Below are positions 8,854-16,417 of a stretch of DNA of 64,000 bases, piece after piece. The stretch lies in contig DCWQ01000068.1 of the NCBI GenBank assembly GCA_002328185.1, positions 22,941 to 86,940 on the forward strand, written 5' to 3'. The notes beneath the pieces were generated by a model that saw nothing but the letters and a program-made list of their open reading frames with translations, did not search any database and was not told where the DNA came from. Made by a program: the position numbers and the translations under genes. Position 1 is the stretch's first letter. Each line of letters opens with the position of its first letter. The DNA comes from Dehalococcoidia bacterium UBA2158 (GTDB taxonomy: Bacteria; Chloroflexota; Dehalococcoidia; Lucifugimonadales; UBA3495).

Positions 8854-9080
8854 CGGGAGTCTTTGGCGGGCCGTTGGTCTCTGTTGCGCAATGGCTTCTC
8901 CAGAGACGCTTTGAACTTGGGGGACGTGAAGGTATTGGATTTGAAGGCGAAATTGGATAGCTGCCGTTCGGCCGGCTTGCCGCATTTCTCGCAGTTGGCC
9001 GGATCACCAGACTGCGAAACCGATCGCATCACCTCAAAATCGAGGCCGCAGCCACCGCAGTAATATTCATAAATGGGCAT
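8850..9080 (-). CDS. FmdB/CxxC zinc-ribbon regulatory family protein
   Basis: A 76 aa protein starting MPIYEYYCGGCGLDFE, with CxxC (YCGGC) and a second CEKCG pair near residue 32, the zinc-ribbon of the FmdB family of putative regulators. The ATG at 9080 has a textbook GGAGG 6 nt upstream; a longer in-frame reading is not supported. The C-terminal half is basic and disordered, as usual in the family. Function of most members is unproven. Confidence 0.85.
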   Translation of the reverse strand: MPIYEYYCGGCGLDFEVMRSVSQSGDPANCEKCGKPAERQLSNFAFKSNTFTSPKFKASLEKPLRNRDQRPAKDSR

Positions 9081-9521
9081 GGAAACCTCCTGACTCTTTG
9101 TCCATTTTAGACCCCACGGCAACGGGATGCACAGTTGCAAGAAACAAGAAATACCTGCCTTAACCAAGGCCTGCCACAAAACTATCATTCTGAGGAGCGC
9201 CGAAGGCCGACAAAGAATCTGCCAATCATCACCTTGGCAGACCCTTCGCTTCACTCAAGGTGACATGTTAGGAGCACCGTTCAATCTGGATACTAGGTAT
9301 AATCGGTATTTCAGAGAAACCCGGCAAGCGGGATAACAAAAAGTCCCTTCCCCCTCGCAAGTGGAAGAATAGGTCCGACGAAGTCGGGACCCTAGACGCA
9401 GTTGGATATGGAGGCACTTCCAAGTTGAAGTCTGACTCCATCGAAGAGGGAACGCCCTCACCCTAGCCGTCTCCCATGCCTGGGAGAGGGAACTGCATAC
9501 TAAAACGAACATGGAGAGATC
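9081..9521. repeat. Repeat-filled intergenic region
   Basis: No gene is seen. It holds a dispersed element with one arm GAGGAGCGCCGAAGGCCG (about 9190-9210) and a second arm containing CGCTTCACTCAAGGTGACA (about 9247-9265), also found at 29832-29936 and inverted at 58003-58100. A second stretch (9345-9470) contains TCCGACGAAGTCGGGAC, shared in diverged form with 52440-52485. A TATAAT at 9298-9303 lacks a good -35 box and lies over 200 bp before the next gene. Confidence 0.65.
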
Positions 9522-10637
9522 ATGGCTGAAACAACCGAGGTTGCAATCATTGGCGGCGGGGCGGCGGGCTGTGCCGTGGCCTACTACCTGGCCAAGTCCA
9601 GGGTGAGGTCAACCATCATCGAGCGCGAAGGCGTGGGCAACCAGGCCTCCGGCAACGCCGCCGGTGGGCTGAACCCGCTGACGGGCATTGGCATTCCCGG
9701 CCCCCTGGCCGCCTTTGGCTGGGAGTGTTTCCAACTCCATGCCGAGCTTTACCAAGGCCTGAAGGACGAGTCCGGTATCGATTATCAACACCGCACCGTG
9801 GGCAAGATTGACCTGGCTTTGGAAGAGTCGGACATCGACGGCCTGAAAGAGACTGCGCTTCGAATGGACGCAGTCGAAGGGTTCGAAGCCCATTGGATGG
9901 AACCCGATGAAGTCGCCAAGCTTGAGCCTAGAATCTCAACCAGCATCCTGGGCGGTATGTATGACCACGGCAACACCGCCGCCGACAGCCACAAGTTGAC
10001 CAACGCGTTCGCGACGGCAGCGGGCACAACCATCCGCGAGGGCAATGTCCAGGGACTGGAAGGCAACGGCGGCAAGATAGACCGCGTGATCTTAGACGAC
10101 GGCGAGATATCCTGCGGGCAAGTGGTTATGGCCATGGGGCCATGGTCACGGCGGGCCGAGTCCTGGTTGGACATCTACATCCCGGTGGACCCGCTCAAGG
10201 GCGAGATTCTGCGGCTGGAACTGGAAGGGGACCGCATCCAATACGACATCAGCGGCGGCGGAGCATCCATCTACCCCAAGCTGGACGGCCTCAACTGGTG
10301 CGGCACAACGGAAGACTGGAATGGCTTCGACCGCGAGAACTCTCAGGAAGTCGCCAAACAGATCCGCAAACGGCTGGCCCGCATCTTCCCCGCTCTAGGT
10401 GACGCCAAACTGGCGAAGCATACCACCTGCCTGCGTCCGGTCACACCCGATTGGCTGCCAGTCTTGGGGCAGGCGCCCGGCTGGGAAAACGTCTACCTGG
10501 CCACCGGCGCTGGCAAGAAGGGTATCCTGCTGGCCCCCGGCATCGGGAAGTCGGTCGCCGACCTGATGACCACCGGCGAGACCACCTTGTCCGTGCAAGG
10601 CTATTTCCCGGAGCGATTCGCCACCAATCTGGCCTAA
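9522..10637 (+). CDS. FAD-dependent oxidoreductase, D-amino acid oxidase (DAO) family
   Basis: A 371 aa flavoprotein. The N-terminal dinucleotide-binding motif is IIGGGAAGCAVAYYLAKS (10-27), followed by an acidic residue (IIERE) for the FAD ribose, and a C-terminal FAD contact region ATGAGKKGILLAPGIGKSVA. Family members oxidise glycine, sarcosine, D-amino acids or tRNA-uridine side chains (MnmC C-domain). The substrate is not evident. ATG at 9522 is preceded by GGAGA. It ends 8 bp before the broken cyclophilin-like gene, so the two were probably one operon. Confidence 0.85.
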   Translation: MAETTEVAIIGGGAAGCAVAYYLAKSRVRSTIIEREGVGNQASGNAAGGLNPLTGIGIPGPLAAFGWECFQLHAELYQGLKDESGIDYQHRTVGKIDLALEESDIDGLKETALRMDAVEGFEAHWMEPDEVAKLEPRISTSILGGMYDHGNTAADSHKLTNAFATAAGTTIREGNVQGLEGNGGKIDRVILDDGEISCGQVVMAMGPWSRRAESWLDIYIPVDPLKGEILRLELEGDRIQYDISGGGASIYPKLDGLNWCGTTEDWNGFDRENSQEVAKQIRKRLARIFPALGDAKLAKHTTCLRPVTPDWLPVLGQAPGWENVYLATGAGKKGILLAPGIGKSVADLMTTGETTLSVQGYFPERFATNLA

Positions 10638-10645
10638 ATGATCAG

Positions 10646-11017
10646 ATGCCTAAGAATATACGCATAACAACAGGCAGCGTGGTGGTTGATGCTGAGCTGA
10701 ACGACACTCAAACTGCCGGCGCCGTTTGGGACGCCCTGCCTATACAGGGGAACGGCAGCACGTGGGGCGAGGAGATCTACTTCCGCATCCCCGTCAACGC
10801 CGAATTGGAGAACGGGCAAGAAGTGGTGGACCTCGGCGACCTGGGCTATTGGCCGCCCGGATAGGCCTTCTGTCTCTTCTTGGGCCTCACCCCGGCCAGA
10901 CGGGGCGACGAGATCAGGCCCGCTAGCGAAGTCACGGTCATCGGCAAGATGACGGGCGACATCGAGGTATTGAAAGGGGTTTCTTCAGGCAGCCCGGTTG
11001 TGATCCGAGCGGTCTAA
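10646..11017 (+). pseudogene. Cyclophilin-like (TM1367 type) protein interrupted by an amber codon
   Basis: The frame from ATG 10646 encodes 72 aa ending YWPPG, then TAG at 10862-10864, then continues in the same frame for 50 more codons (starts AFCLFLGLTPARRGDE, ends PVVIRAV) to TAA at 11015-11017. Read through, it is a 123-residue protein matching the usual length of the cyclophilin-like beta-barrel family (PF04126 type). The family commonly has Lys or Arg at the stop position, so AAG to TAG would explain it. The true gene end is supported by its 4 bp overlap with the convergent gene, the same packing as at 4988-4991 and 8850-8853. It could be a recent nonsense mutation or a single-base sequence error. 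Confidence 0.75.
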
Positions 11018-11844
11018 CTCCCGAAGTGCGTCGTTAGGCTGGTGTCGCCAGATACGGCGATCAGGCCGTCGGCCATGGCCTGATCGAGGTTGTAACGCCC
11101 GTAGACCAGCAGGACGAATGTCTGAGTGTCACAGCCGAAGATGGTGTCGGGGCGCTTGTCGCTGGCGGACTCCATATACGCCTTCTCACCTCCACCGGCA
11201 ACGATGTCATAGCTGCCTGGAACCGTGCCGGTCAGTTCAAACCTGAGCCGGGCGGTCTTGGGCATGCTCACTCCTGGGTCGAATAACCGCCCCACCACAA
11301 ACACCGGAAACATCTCTATTATCGACGGCAGGCTCTCTGCAGACATCACCGGGGCCGCCTCCAGCCTGGATCGGATATCCCACTCGTGGACGATCAACTC
11401 AGTAAGACGCAGGTTCAAATAGGTCTCCACCGAGATGGTGCCAGCGGCGTGGTAGCAAAGTTTGTCTCGGTCCGCATCCGTCGCTTGGGCGAACACATCA
11501 TCGAACCTGACCCGGCTGTCGTTGTACGCGGCCAGCACTTCTCCGCCCAAACTGGTCCTAAAATCGATGGCCACTTGGGCGTTGGCCCGCAACCGGGCCG
11601 CCATATCGCCCTCACCGGCGGGAGGCATTCCTTCAGGAGCCGAGCCGTCTCCACCGATTCCCCGGATGATGTTGGGCCCGAACCGATCAACCGCCCCGGT
11701 CAGGTGTGCCACCACGTCCTGGACTTCCCAGGCGTCACAGGCGCTCTCGGTCGCCCAGGCCTCGGGTTTCAGGGTTTTTAGGTAAACCCCGATTCGCGCC
11801 GATTCATCTTTGACCAACTGGGCCTTAGCCAATACCGAACCCAT
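11014..11844 (-). CDS. Maleylpyruvate isomerase family (DinB-like, mycothiol-type) protein
   Basis: A 276 aa protein with an N-terminal DinB-like four-helix metal-binding domain (MDMPI_N type; WEVQDVVAHLTG near residue 40 and LTELIVHEWDIR near 170 supply the His/Glu metal ligands) and a C-terminal SCP2-like lobe (about 195-276). Actinobacterial relatives isomerise maleylpyruvate with mycothiol or are thiol transferases of unknown role. Whether this organism makes mycothiol cannot be judged here. A sigma70-like promoter lies at 11904-11931 and AGGAGA precedes the ATG. Confidence 0.75.
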   Translation of the reverse strand: MGSVLAKAQLVKDESARIGVYLKTLKPEAWATESACDAWEVQDVVAHLTGAVDRFGPNIIRGIGGDGSAPEGMPPAGEGDMAARLRANAQVAIDFRTSLGGEVLAAYNDSRVRFDDVFAQATDADRDKLCYHAAGTISVETYLNLRLTELIVHEWDIRSRLEAAPVMSAESLPSIIEMFPVFVVGRLFDPGVSMPKTARLRFELTGTVPGSYDIVAGGGEKAYMESASDKRPDTIFGCDTQTFVLLVYGRYNLDQAMADGLIAVSGDTSLTTHFGS

Positions 11845-11903
11845 ATGCTTGTCTCCTGCTGGGTTGCTTCCCGTTACTCTGTAATCCTCTTTACGTTGGC
11901 GGT

Positions 11904-11931
11904 ATTATAGTGGCCTTCCAGCATTATTCAA
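11904..11931 (-). promoter_or_regulatory. Sigma70-type promoter for the maleylpyruvate isomerase-like gene
   Basis: On the minus strand TTGAAT (11926-11931) and TATAAT (11904-11909) are separated by 16 nt. The expected transcript start is about 55 nt before the ATG at 11844. The region is shared with the divergent Gfo/Idh gene. Confidence 0.6.
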
Positions 11932-11956
11932 TCCGGAACGGCGTAGGAGGCGCGAA

Positions 11957-12997
11957 GTGGTATTAGGTTGGGCGATCATTGGGGCTGGGATGCATCCACA
12001 TCAAAAACTGGCGCCGGCCATCGGAATCACACCGGACGCCGAGCTGATAGCAGTCTTGAGCCGGGACCAAGGGCGTGCAGATGCCTTTGCCGAGACTCAC
12101 GGGGCCCTGGCCGGGTATTCGAAAATGGACGACTTGCTGGCCGACTCCCGCATCGACGCCGTTTTCGTGGCCTCGCCTAACGCCTCCCACTTGGGGCACA
12201 CCACCCAGGCCGCCAAGGCTGGGAAACACGTGCTGTCGGAGAAGCCCATGGCCACCTCAGTGGACGACGCGTTGGCGATGGTCCAGGTATGCCAGGCCAA
12301 CGGCGTGAAGCTGGGGCTGGGCTTTGAACTGCGCTTTCATCCAGCGCATCTATTGGCCAGAGATTTGGTGTCCCAGGGCAAGCTCGGCCGCATACGGCTG
12401 CTACAGGCCCACTGGGGCCGGGGCGAGAGGGGCGAGCCGGAGCACCAGCCCCGGTCCGGCCTGCGCAGCTGGTGGGAAAACCCGACGACCATGGGCGGAG
12501 GGTCGGTGATCATGGGCCTTGGCGTCCATGTGTTCGACTTGGTCCGCTACGTCATGGGCCAGGAAATCACAGAGGCCTTAGCCATGACCGACGGCCAGAC
12601 CGACAGCCAGCCACTGGAGCACATCGCCAGCATGTCGCTGCGGCTCGTAGACGGCACCATTGCCAACGTCAGTTGTGGCCGGATGCTGCCAGACACGCTG
12701 AACAACTTCACCGTTTATGGCACCGACGGCCGATTCACCGGCACCGCCACCGTCTGGGAGGCCCGCATGGGCGCGGTAGAAGTAGTCAGCGAGACCGTCA
12801 ACCAGACCGAAAGCTTCGAGTACGACTACCTGGCCAATTTCGTAGCCGAGTTGTCCGACTTCCACGCCGCATTAAATGAAGACCGGGAGCCCACCGCCAC
12901 CGGCACTGACGGCCTGCGGAGTACGGAGATCAACTCAGCGGTGATCGAATCGGCGAAGACAGGCCGGACGATCAAGATTGAGCATCGGACAGTTTAG
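11957..12997 (+). CDS. Gfo/Idh/MocA family oxidoreductase
   Basis: A 346 aa NAD(P)-dependent dehydrogenase. The Rossmann domain starts GWAIIGAGMHPHQKLAPAI, and the family's EKP catalytic motif is present as VLSEKPMATSVDDA near residue 94. The C-terminal domain has GGGSVIMGLGVHVFDLVRYVMG, with the conserved aspartate/histidine region. Substrates in the family are sugars, inositols, biliverdin and similar. The GTG start has GTAGGAGG about 8 nt upstream. It is monocistronic and divergent from the previous gene. Confidence 0.9.
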   Translation: MVLGWAIIGAGMHPHQKLAPAIGITPDAELIAVLSRDQGRADAFAETHGALAGYSKMDDLLADSRIDAVFVASPNASHLGHTTQAAKAGKHVLSEKPMATSVDDALAMVQVCQANGVKLGLGFELRFHPAHLLARDLVSQGKLGRIRLLQAHWGRGERGEPEHQPRSGLRSWWENPTTMGGGSVIMGLGVHVFDLVRYVMGQEITEALAMTDGQTDSQPLEHIASMSLRLVDGTIANVSCGRMLPDTLNNFTVYGTDGRFTGTATVWEARMGAVEVVSETVNQTESFEYDYLANFVAELSDFHAALNEDREPTATGTDGLRSTEINSAVIESAKTGRTIKIEHRTV

Positions 12998-13045
12998 GCT
13001 CGAGGTATCAGAACCAGATCCGGTGGTAGCTAGGCCTCGAGAATC

Positions 13046-13748
13046 ATGGCCAAATTAGATTGGACTAGAGACGAAACCATTTTGGCTTCAGACCTATATT
13101 TCAGGTTGAGAGACCGGGGGATTTTCAAGTCCTATGTCGAAATTGAGGAGCCAAGTATCTACTTAAGGACATTACCGATTTATCCAATTGCCGATAGACC
13201 TGATAACTTTCGTAATCACCCAGGCGCGTTAATGAAAATGAGTAATTTCCAAAGTATCGATCCCTCTTACACCTCCGGCGGACGTCGAGGGCTTATCCAG
13301 AGAAATCGCATTGCCAAGCTGTTTGGGATGACTTTGTAATCAATCAAGAGCACCTCAAGATCGTTGCGACCACGATTAGGAAAAACGCAGAAAACCTCGT
13401 CATGGCTAGCCGTGACAAAGAACCTAATGAAGACTCGATCATTGAGGGAACCCTACTTCAACGGAGCCATTGGTACAGGGGCGTAATCGCAACCTAGTCA
13501 AGAGGAAAAAGGACCAAGAACATAAACGATTCAGAAAACTTTCATGTGAGCTTTGCAACTTTAGTTTTGCTGAATTCTACGACTTCAAAATCGGAGAAGG
13601 TGTTATCGATTGACATAACAAAATTCCGTTATCCAAGATTTCACCGGGAACCAGCACAAAGCTAAATGACTTGGCTTTAGTTTGTTCCAATTGCCATCGA
13701 ATGTTGCACAGAGGCGAAAACAAGAGATTTCTAACGATGACCGCCTAA
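13046..13748 (+). pseudogene. HNH endonuclease gene, frameshifted and stopped
   Basis: Pieces of one protein occur in three successive frames. Frame A (13046-13320) reads MAKLDWTRDETILASDLYF, then RPDNFRNHPGALMKMSNFQS, typical of the N-terminal part of McrA-like HNH endonucleases. Frame B (13321 to about 13487) continues VWDDFVINQEHL. Frame C (13488-13748) gives CELCNFSF, then ID-stop-HNKIPLS, then KLNDLALVCSNCHRMLHRG. A TGA at 13611-13613 stands where the family has Cys, and the following His is Asn. Two frameshifts plus a stop make it non-functional. The tract is more AT-rich than its neighbours, suggesting acquisition by transfer. Confidence 0.75.
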
Positions 13749-13770
13749 AGGAATTGATCCAGGCCAATGG

Positions 13771-13799
13771 TTGACGGCCTGATGGCCCATTGCTACGAT
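13771..13799 (+). promoter_or_regulatory. Sigma70-type promoter of the fused CoA-transferase gene
   Basis: TTGACG (13771-13776), a 17-nt spacer and TACGAT (13794-13799). Transcription would start near 13806, about 33 nt before the ATG at 13839. Confidence 0.6.
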
Positions 13800-13838
13800 T
13801 CCGACGCCTAACAAAACGAAATAATTGAGGCTTTTGAT

Positions 13839-16142
13839 ATGACGACCACACAGCAGACCCAGGCGCAGGGGGCGTTGCGCGGTGTGCAGGTCTTGGATTT
13901 CGGCCAGTACATCCCCGGACCATTATTGGGCATGCTGCTCAGCGACCAGGGGGCAGATGTGATCAAGGTTGAGCGGCCCGGCGGGGACCCCGCCCGGAGT
14001 GAACCGGCCTTCGCCACTTGGAACCGGGGTAAACGCTCGGTGGTCATCGACCTGAAGACGCCCGAGGGGCAGGCCTCCGCCCAAGCGTTGGCCAAGAAGG
14101 CCGACATCGTCATTGAGAACTACCGGCCCGGCGTCGCCGACCGCCTTGGCATCGGCTACGAAACTCTGTCCAAAGGCAACCCCAACCTGCTTTATGTGTC
14201 CATCCCCGGCTTCGGTGAGGACAGCCCACACCGCAACGAACGCGGCTGGGAGGGCATCGTCTCGGCCTCCACCGGCACCTACCAGCCCTATGATGACACC
14301 GAAGAGCCGCTGTTCCTGCCGCTGCCCACGGCCAGCACATTCGCCGCCATCGTGTCTTCGGTATCTTTGACCATGGCATTGGTCGCCCGAGACCGCACCG
14401 GCAAGGGCCAGCGCATCGAAGTCCCGATGCACAGCGCCATGTTCTCGGCCATCGGGCGGCACCTAGTCAAGTTGCATGACATCGACCCGCCCGATCTCTT
14501 CGCCTGGCCGCGGAACATCATGGCCCACCAGTACGAGTGCGCCGACGGCCGTTACATCCAATCGCAGGGGATGTACCAGGTGTTCGTGGGCTCATTGATG
14601 AACGCCGCTGGACATCCCGACTGGACCGAAGAACTGGAAAGTCTCTACTACGTACCGGTTTCCGAGGAAACTATCGCCATGTGGAAGGACCGTTTCGAGA
14701 AAATGTTCCTGGAGCGGACCGCCAAGCAATGGGAGGACGACATCGCCGCGGCGAGGGGCGTCGGAACCATCTGCAAGACCATCGACGAATGGCTCGTCCA
14801 TCCCCATGCCCTCGAAAGTAATATGGTGACCGAGCTCGACGACTCTCAATACGGGAAGATGAAGCAACCCGGCGTCCAGGTGCGATTGAGGGGAACACCC
14901 GGCGCCATCCAGGGCCGAGCCCCGACTTTGGGAGAGCATACCGCAGAGATTTTGGCAGAGGTGAACGCTCCTGGGCGGGCCGTGACCTTCCACAACAAGG
15001 ACGAGAACATCTTGGGCGCCCTGGAAGGGATACGAGTGCTGGACCTGTGCATCGTCCTGGCCGGGCCGACCTGCGGACGCACGTTGGGCGAGTTCGGCGC
15101 GGAGGTTATCAAGATCGATGACCCGTCGCGCCCTTACGATATTTCGGGAAACACCGACGTAAACCGGGGCAAGCGCAGCATCAATATCAATCTCAAAACC
15201 CCTGAGGGACTGGCTGTTTTCTATAAGCTGCTCGAGACCGCAGACGTTGTGGTCGAGAACAGCCGTGCGGCCACACTGGCCCGATTGGGCATCAGCTACG
15301 AACAGATGAAGGCGCACAAGCCCGGCATCATCCACGCCTCGCTGAACGCCTTTGGCTATGACGGTCCCTGGGCCGAAAGGCCAGGCTGGGAGCAACTGGC
15401 CCAAGCCACCAGTGGTATCCAGGTGCGGCGCGGCGGTCGTGATGGAACCCCAAAACTGCTGCCTTACCCCATGAACGACTATGGCACCGGGTTGATGGGC
15501 GCATACGCCGTGGCCTTGGCCGTTCACGAACGCAACCGCACCGGCGAGGGACAGACAGTAAACAGCGGCCTGGCATTGACCGCCGGCCTGCTGCAGTCGC
15601 CCTATTTCCTTGATTACGAAGGCCATCAGAGGAATGAGCCTGAGGGTCTGGGCGTCCGCGGGTTCTCCGCCAAGTCCCGCCTCTATGAGGCCGCTGACGG
15701 TTGGATGTACTTCCACTGTCCCGACGACGGGGCCTGGGGAAAGTTCACTGCCCTTCCTGAGTTCGGGGAGCTGGACGATGCTACCGACGATGCGCTGACC
15801 CAGTCTCTATCAAGGATCTTGGTAGGGAGAACACGAGAGGACTGGGCAGGCATCATCAACCCCACCGGCGTCAGCGTGATGGCCAACCGGTTCGTGGAGG
15901 ATTTCCGGAACGATCCGGACATCCGCGCAGCCGGGCTCGTAGTTACCCGGAACCATCCCGGAATCGGCCAGGCCGATCACATAGGCAGCGTGGCCAAACT
16001 CTCCGAGACACCCATGCGGGTCGGCAGGCCCACGCCCTTACTGGGGGCGGAGACCGACGAGATTCTCAGCGAGGCGGGCTACACCGGGGAGCAGATAGAG
16101 TCCTTGAAACTAGCTGGGGCAGTAGTCCAGCACCAGGTGTAA
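13839..16142 (+). CDS. Tandem CaiB/BaiF (class III) CoA-transferase fusion
   Basis: A 767 aa chain with two complete CaiB/BaiF domains, about 10-385 and 397-765. Each begins with the family pattern (GVQVLDFGQYIPGPLLGMLLSDQGADVIKVE in pattern; IRVLDLCIVLAGPTCGRTLGEFGAEVIKID in pattern) and contains the RxTGxGQ helix. Normal members are about 400 aa and form interlocked dimers. Counting back from RxTGxGQ as in formyl-CoA transferase, the catalytic Asp is replaced by Ser167 in the first half but kept as Asp547 in the second. So one chain probably forms a pseudo-heterodimer with one working active site. Substrate unknown; likely moves CoA between carboxylic acids. It has its own promoter and stands alone. 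Confidence 0.85.
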   Translation: MTTTQQTQAQGALRGVQVLDFGQYIPGPLLGMLLSDQGADVIKVERPGGDPARSEPAFATWNRGKRSVVIDLKTPEGQASAQALAKKADIVIENYRPGVADRLGIGYETLSKGNPNLLYVSIPGFGEDSPHRNERGWEGIVSASTGTYQPYDDTEEPLFLPLPTASTFAAIVSSVSLTMALVARDRTGKGQRIEVPMHSAMFSAIGRHLVKLHDIDPPDLFAWPRNIMAHQYECADGRYIQSQGMYQVFVGSLMNAAGHPDWTEELESLYYVPVSEETIAMWKDRFEKMFLERTAKQWEDDIAAARGVGTICKTIDEWLVHPHALESNMVTELDDSQYGKMKQPGVQVRLRGTPGAIQGRAPTLGEHTAEILAEVNAPGRAVTFHNKDENILGALEGIRVLDLCIVLAGPTCGRTLGEFGAEVIKIDDPSRPYDISGNTDVNRGKRSININLKTPEGLAVFYKLLETADVVVENSRAATLARLGISYEQMKAHKPGIIHASLNAFGYDGPWAERPGWEQLAQATSGIQVRRGGRDGTPKLLPYPMNDYGTGLMGAYAVALAVHERNRTGEGQTVNSGLALTAGLLQSPYFLDYEGHQRNEPEGLGVRGFSAKSRLYEAADGWMYFHCPDDGAWGKFTALPEFGELDDATDDALTQSLSRILVGRTREDWAGIINPTGVSVMANRFVEDFRNDPDIRAAGLVVTRNHPGIGQADHIGSVAKLSETPMRVGRPTPLLGAETDEILSEAGYTGEQIESLKLAGAVVQHQV

Positions 16143-16417
16143 AGAAATCGCGAGGGGAAGCCCCACTTCGTCCTTCCTAAAAAGGCAGGCTGAGTGGATT
16201 CTGGATTCCGCTGGAAGGACGAAATTAATCCCCTCTCTTGTCATCCTTCCGCGCAACGGGGGAGGGTTAGTTGGGATGACGACTCTGAACGAATCATCTA
16301 ACAACGAAAAAGAGGCCCGGTATTCGATCGAGCAGAATTCCGTGTGGCAGACACCTTTGGAACGTGCTAAACTGGCGCGACACTTGTTAGGCGCAACCTC
16401 AGGTAGAAGAGGTCCCA
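16143..16417. repeat. Dispersed-repeat spacer before cysS
   Basis: Contains GAGTGGATTCTGGATTCCGC and a CCTTCCGCGCAACGGGGGAGGG-like hairpin remnant (about 16180-16275) related to elements at 52411-52490 and 55085-55222. No gene or clear promoter is seen; the cysS leader begins somewhere after about 16300. Confidence 0.5.

Noticed and set aside
13611..13613. TGA at a Cys position as a selenocysteine codon
   Set aside because: The gene has two frameshifts and a lost His in the same motif, and no SECIS-like stem was noticed. Decay is simpler.
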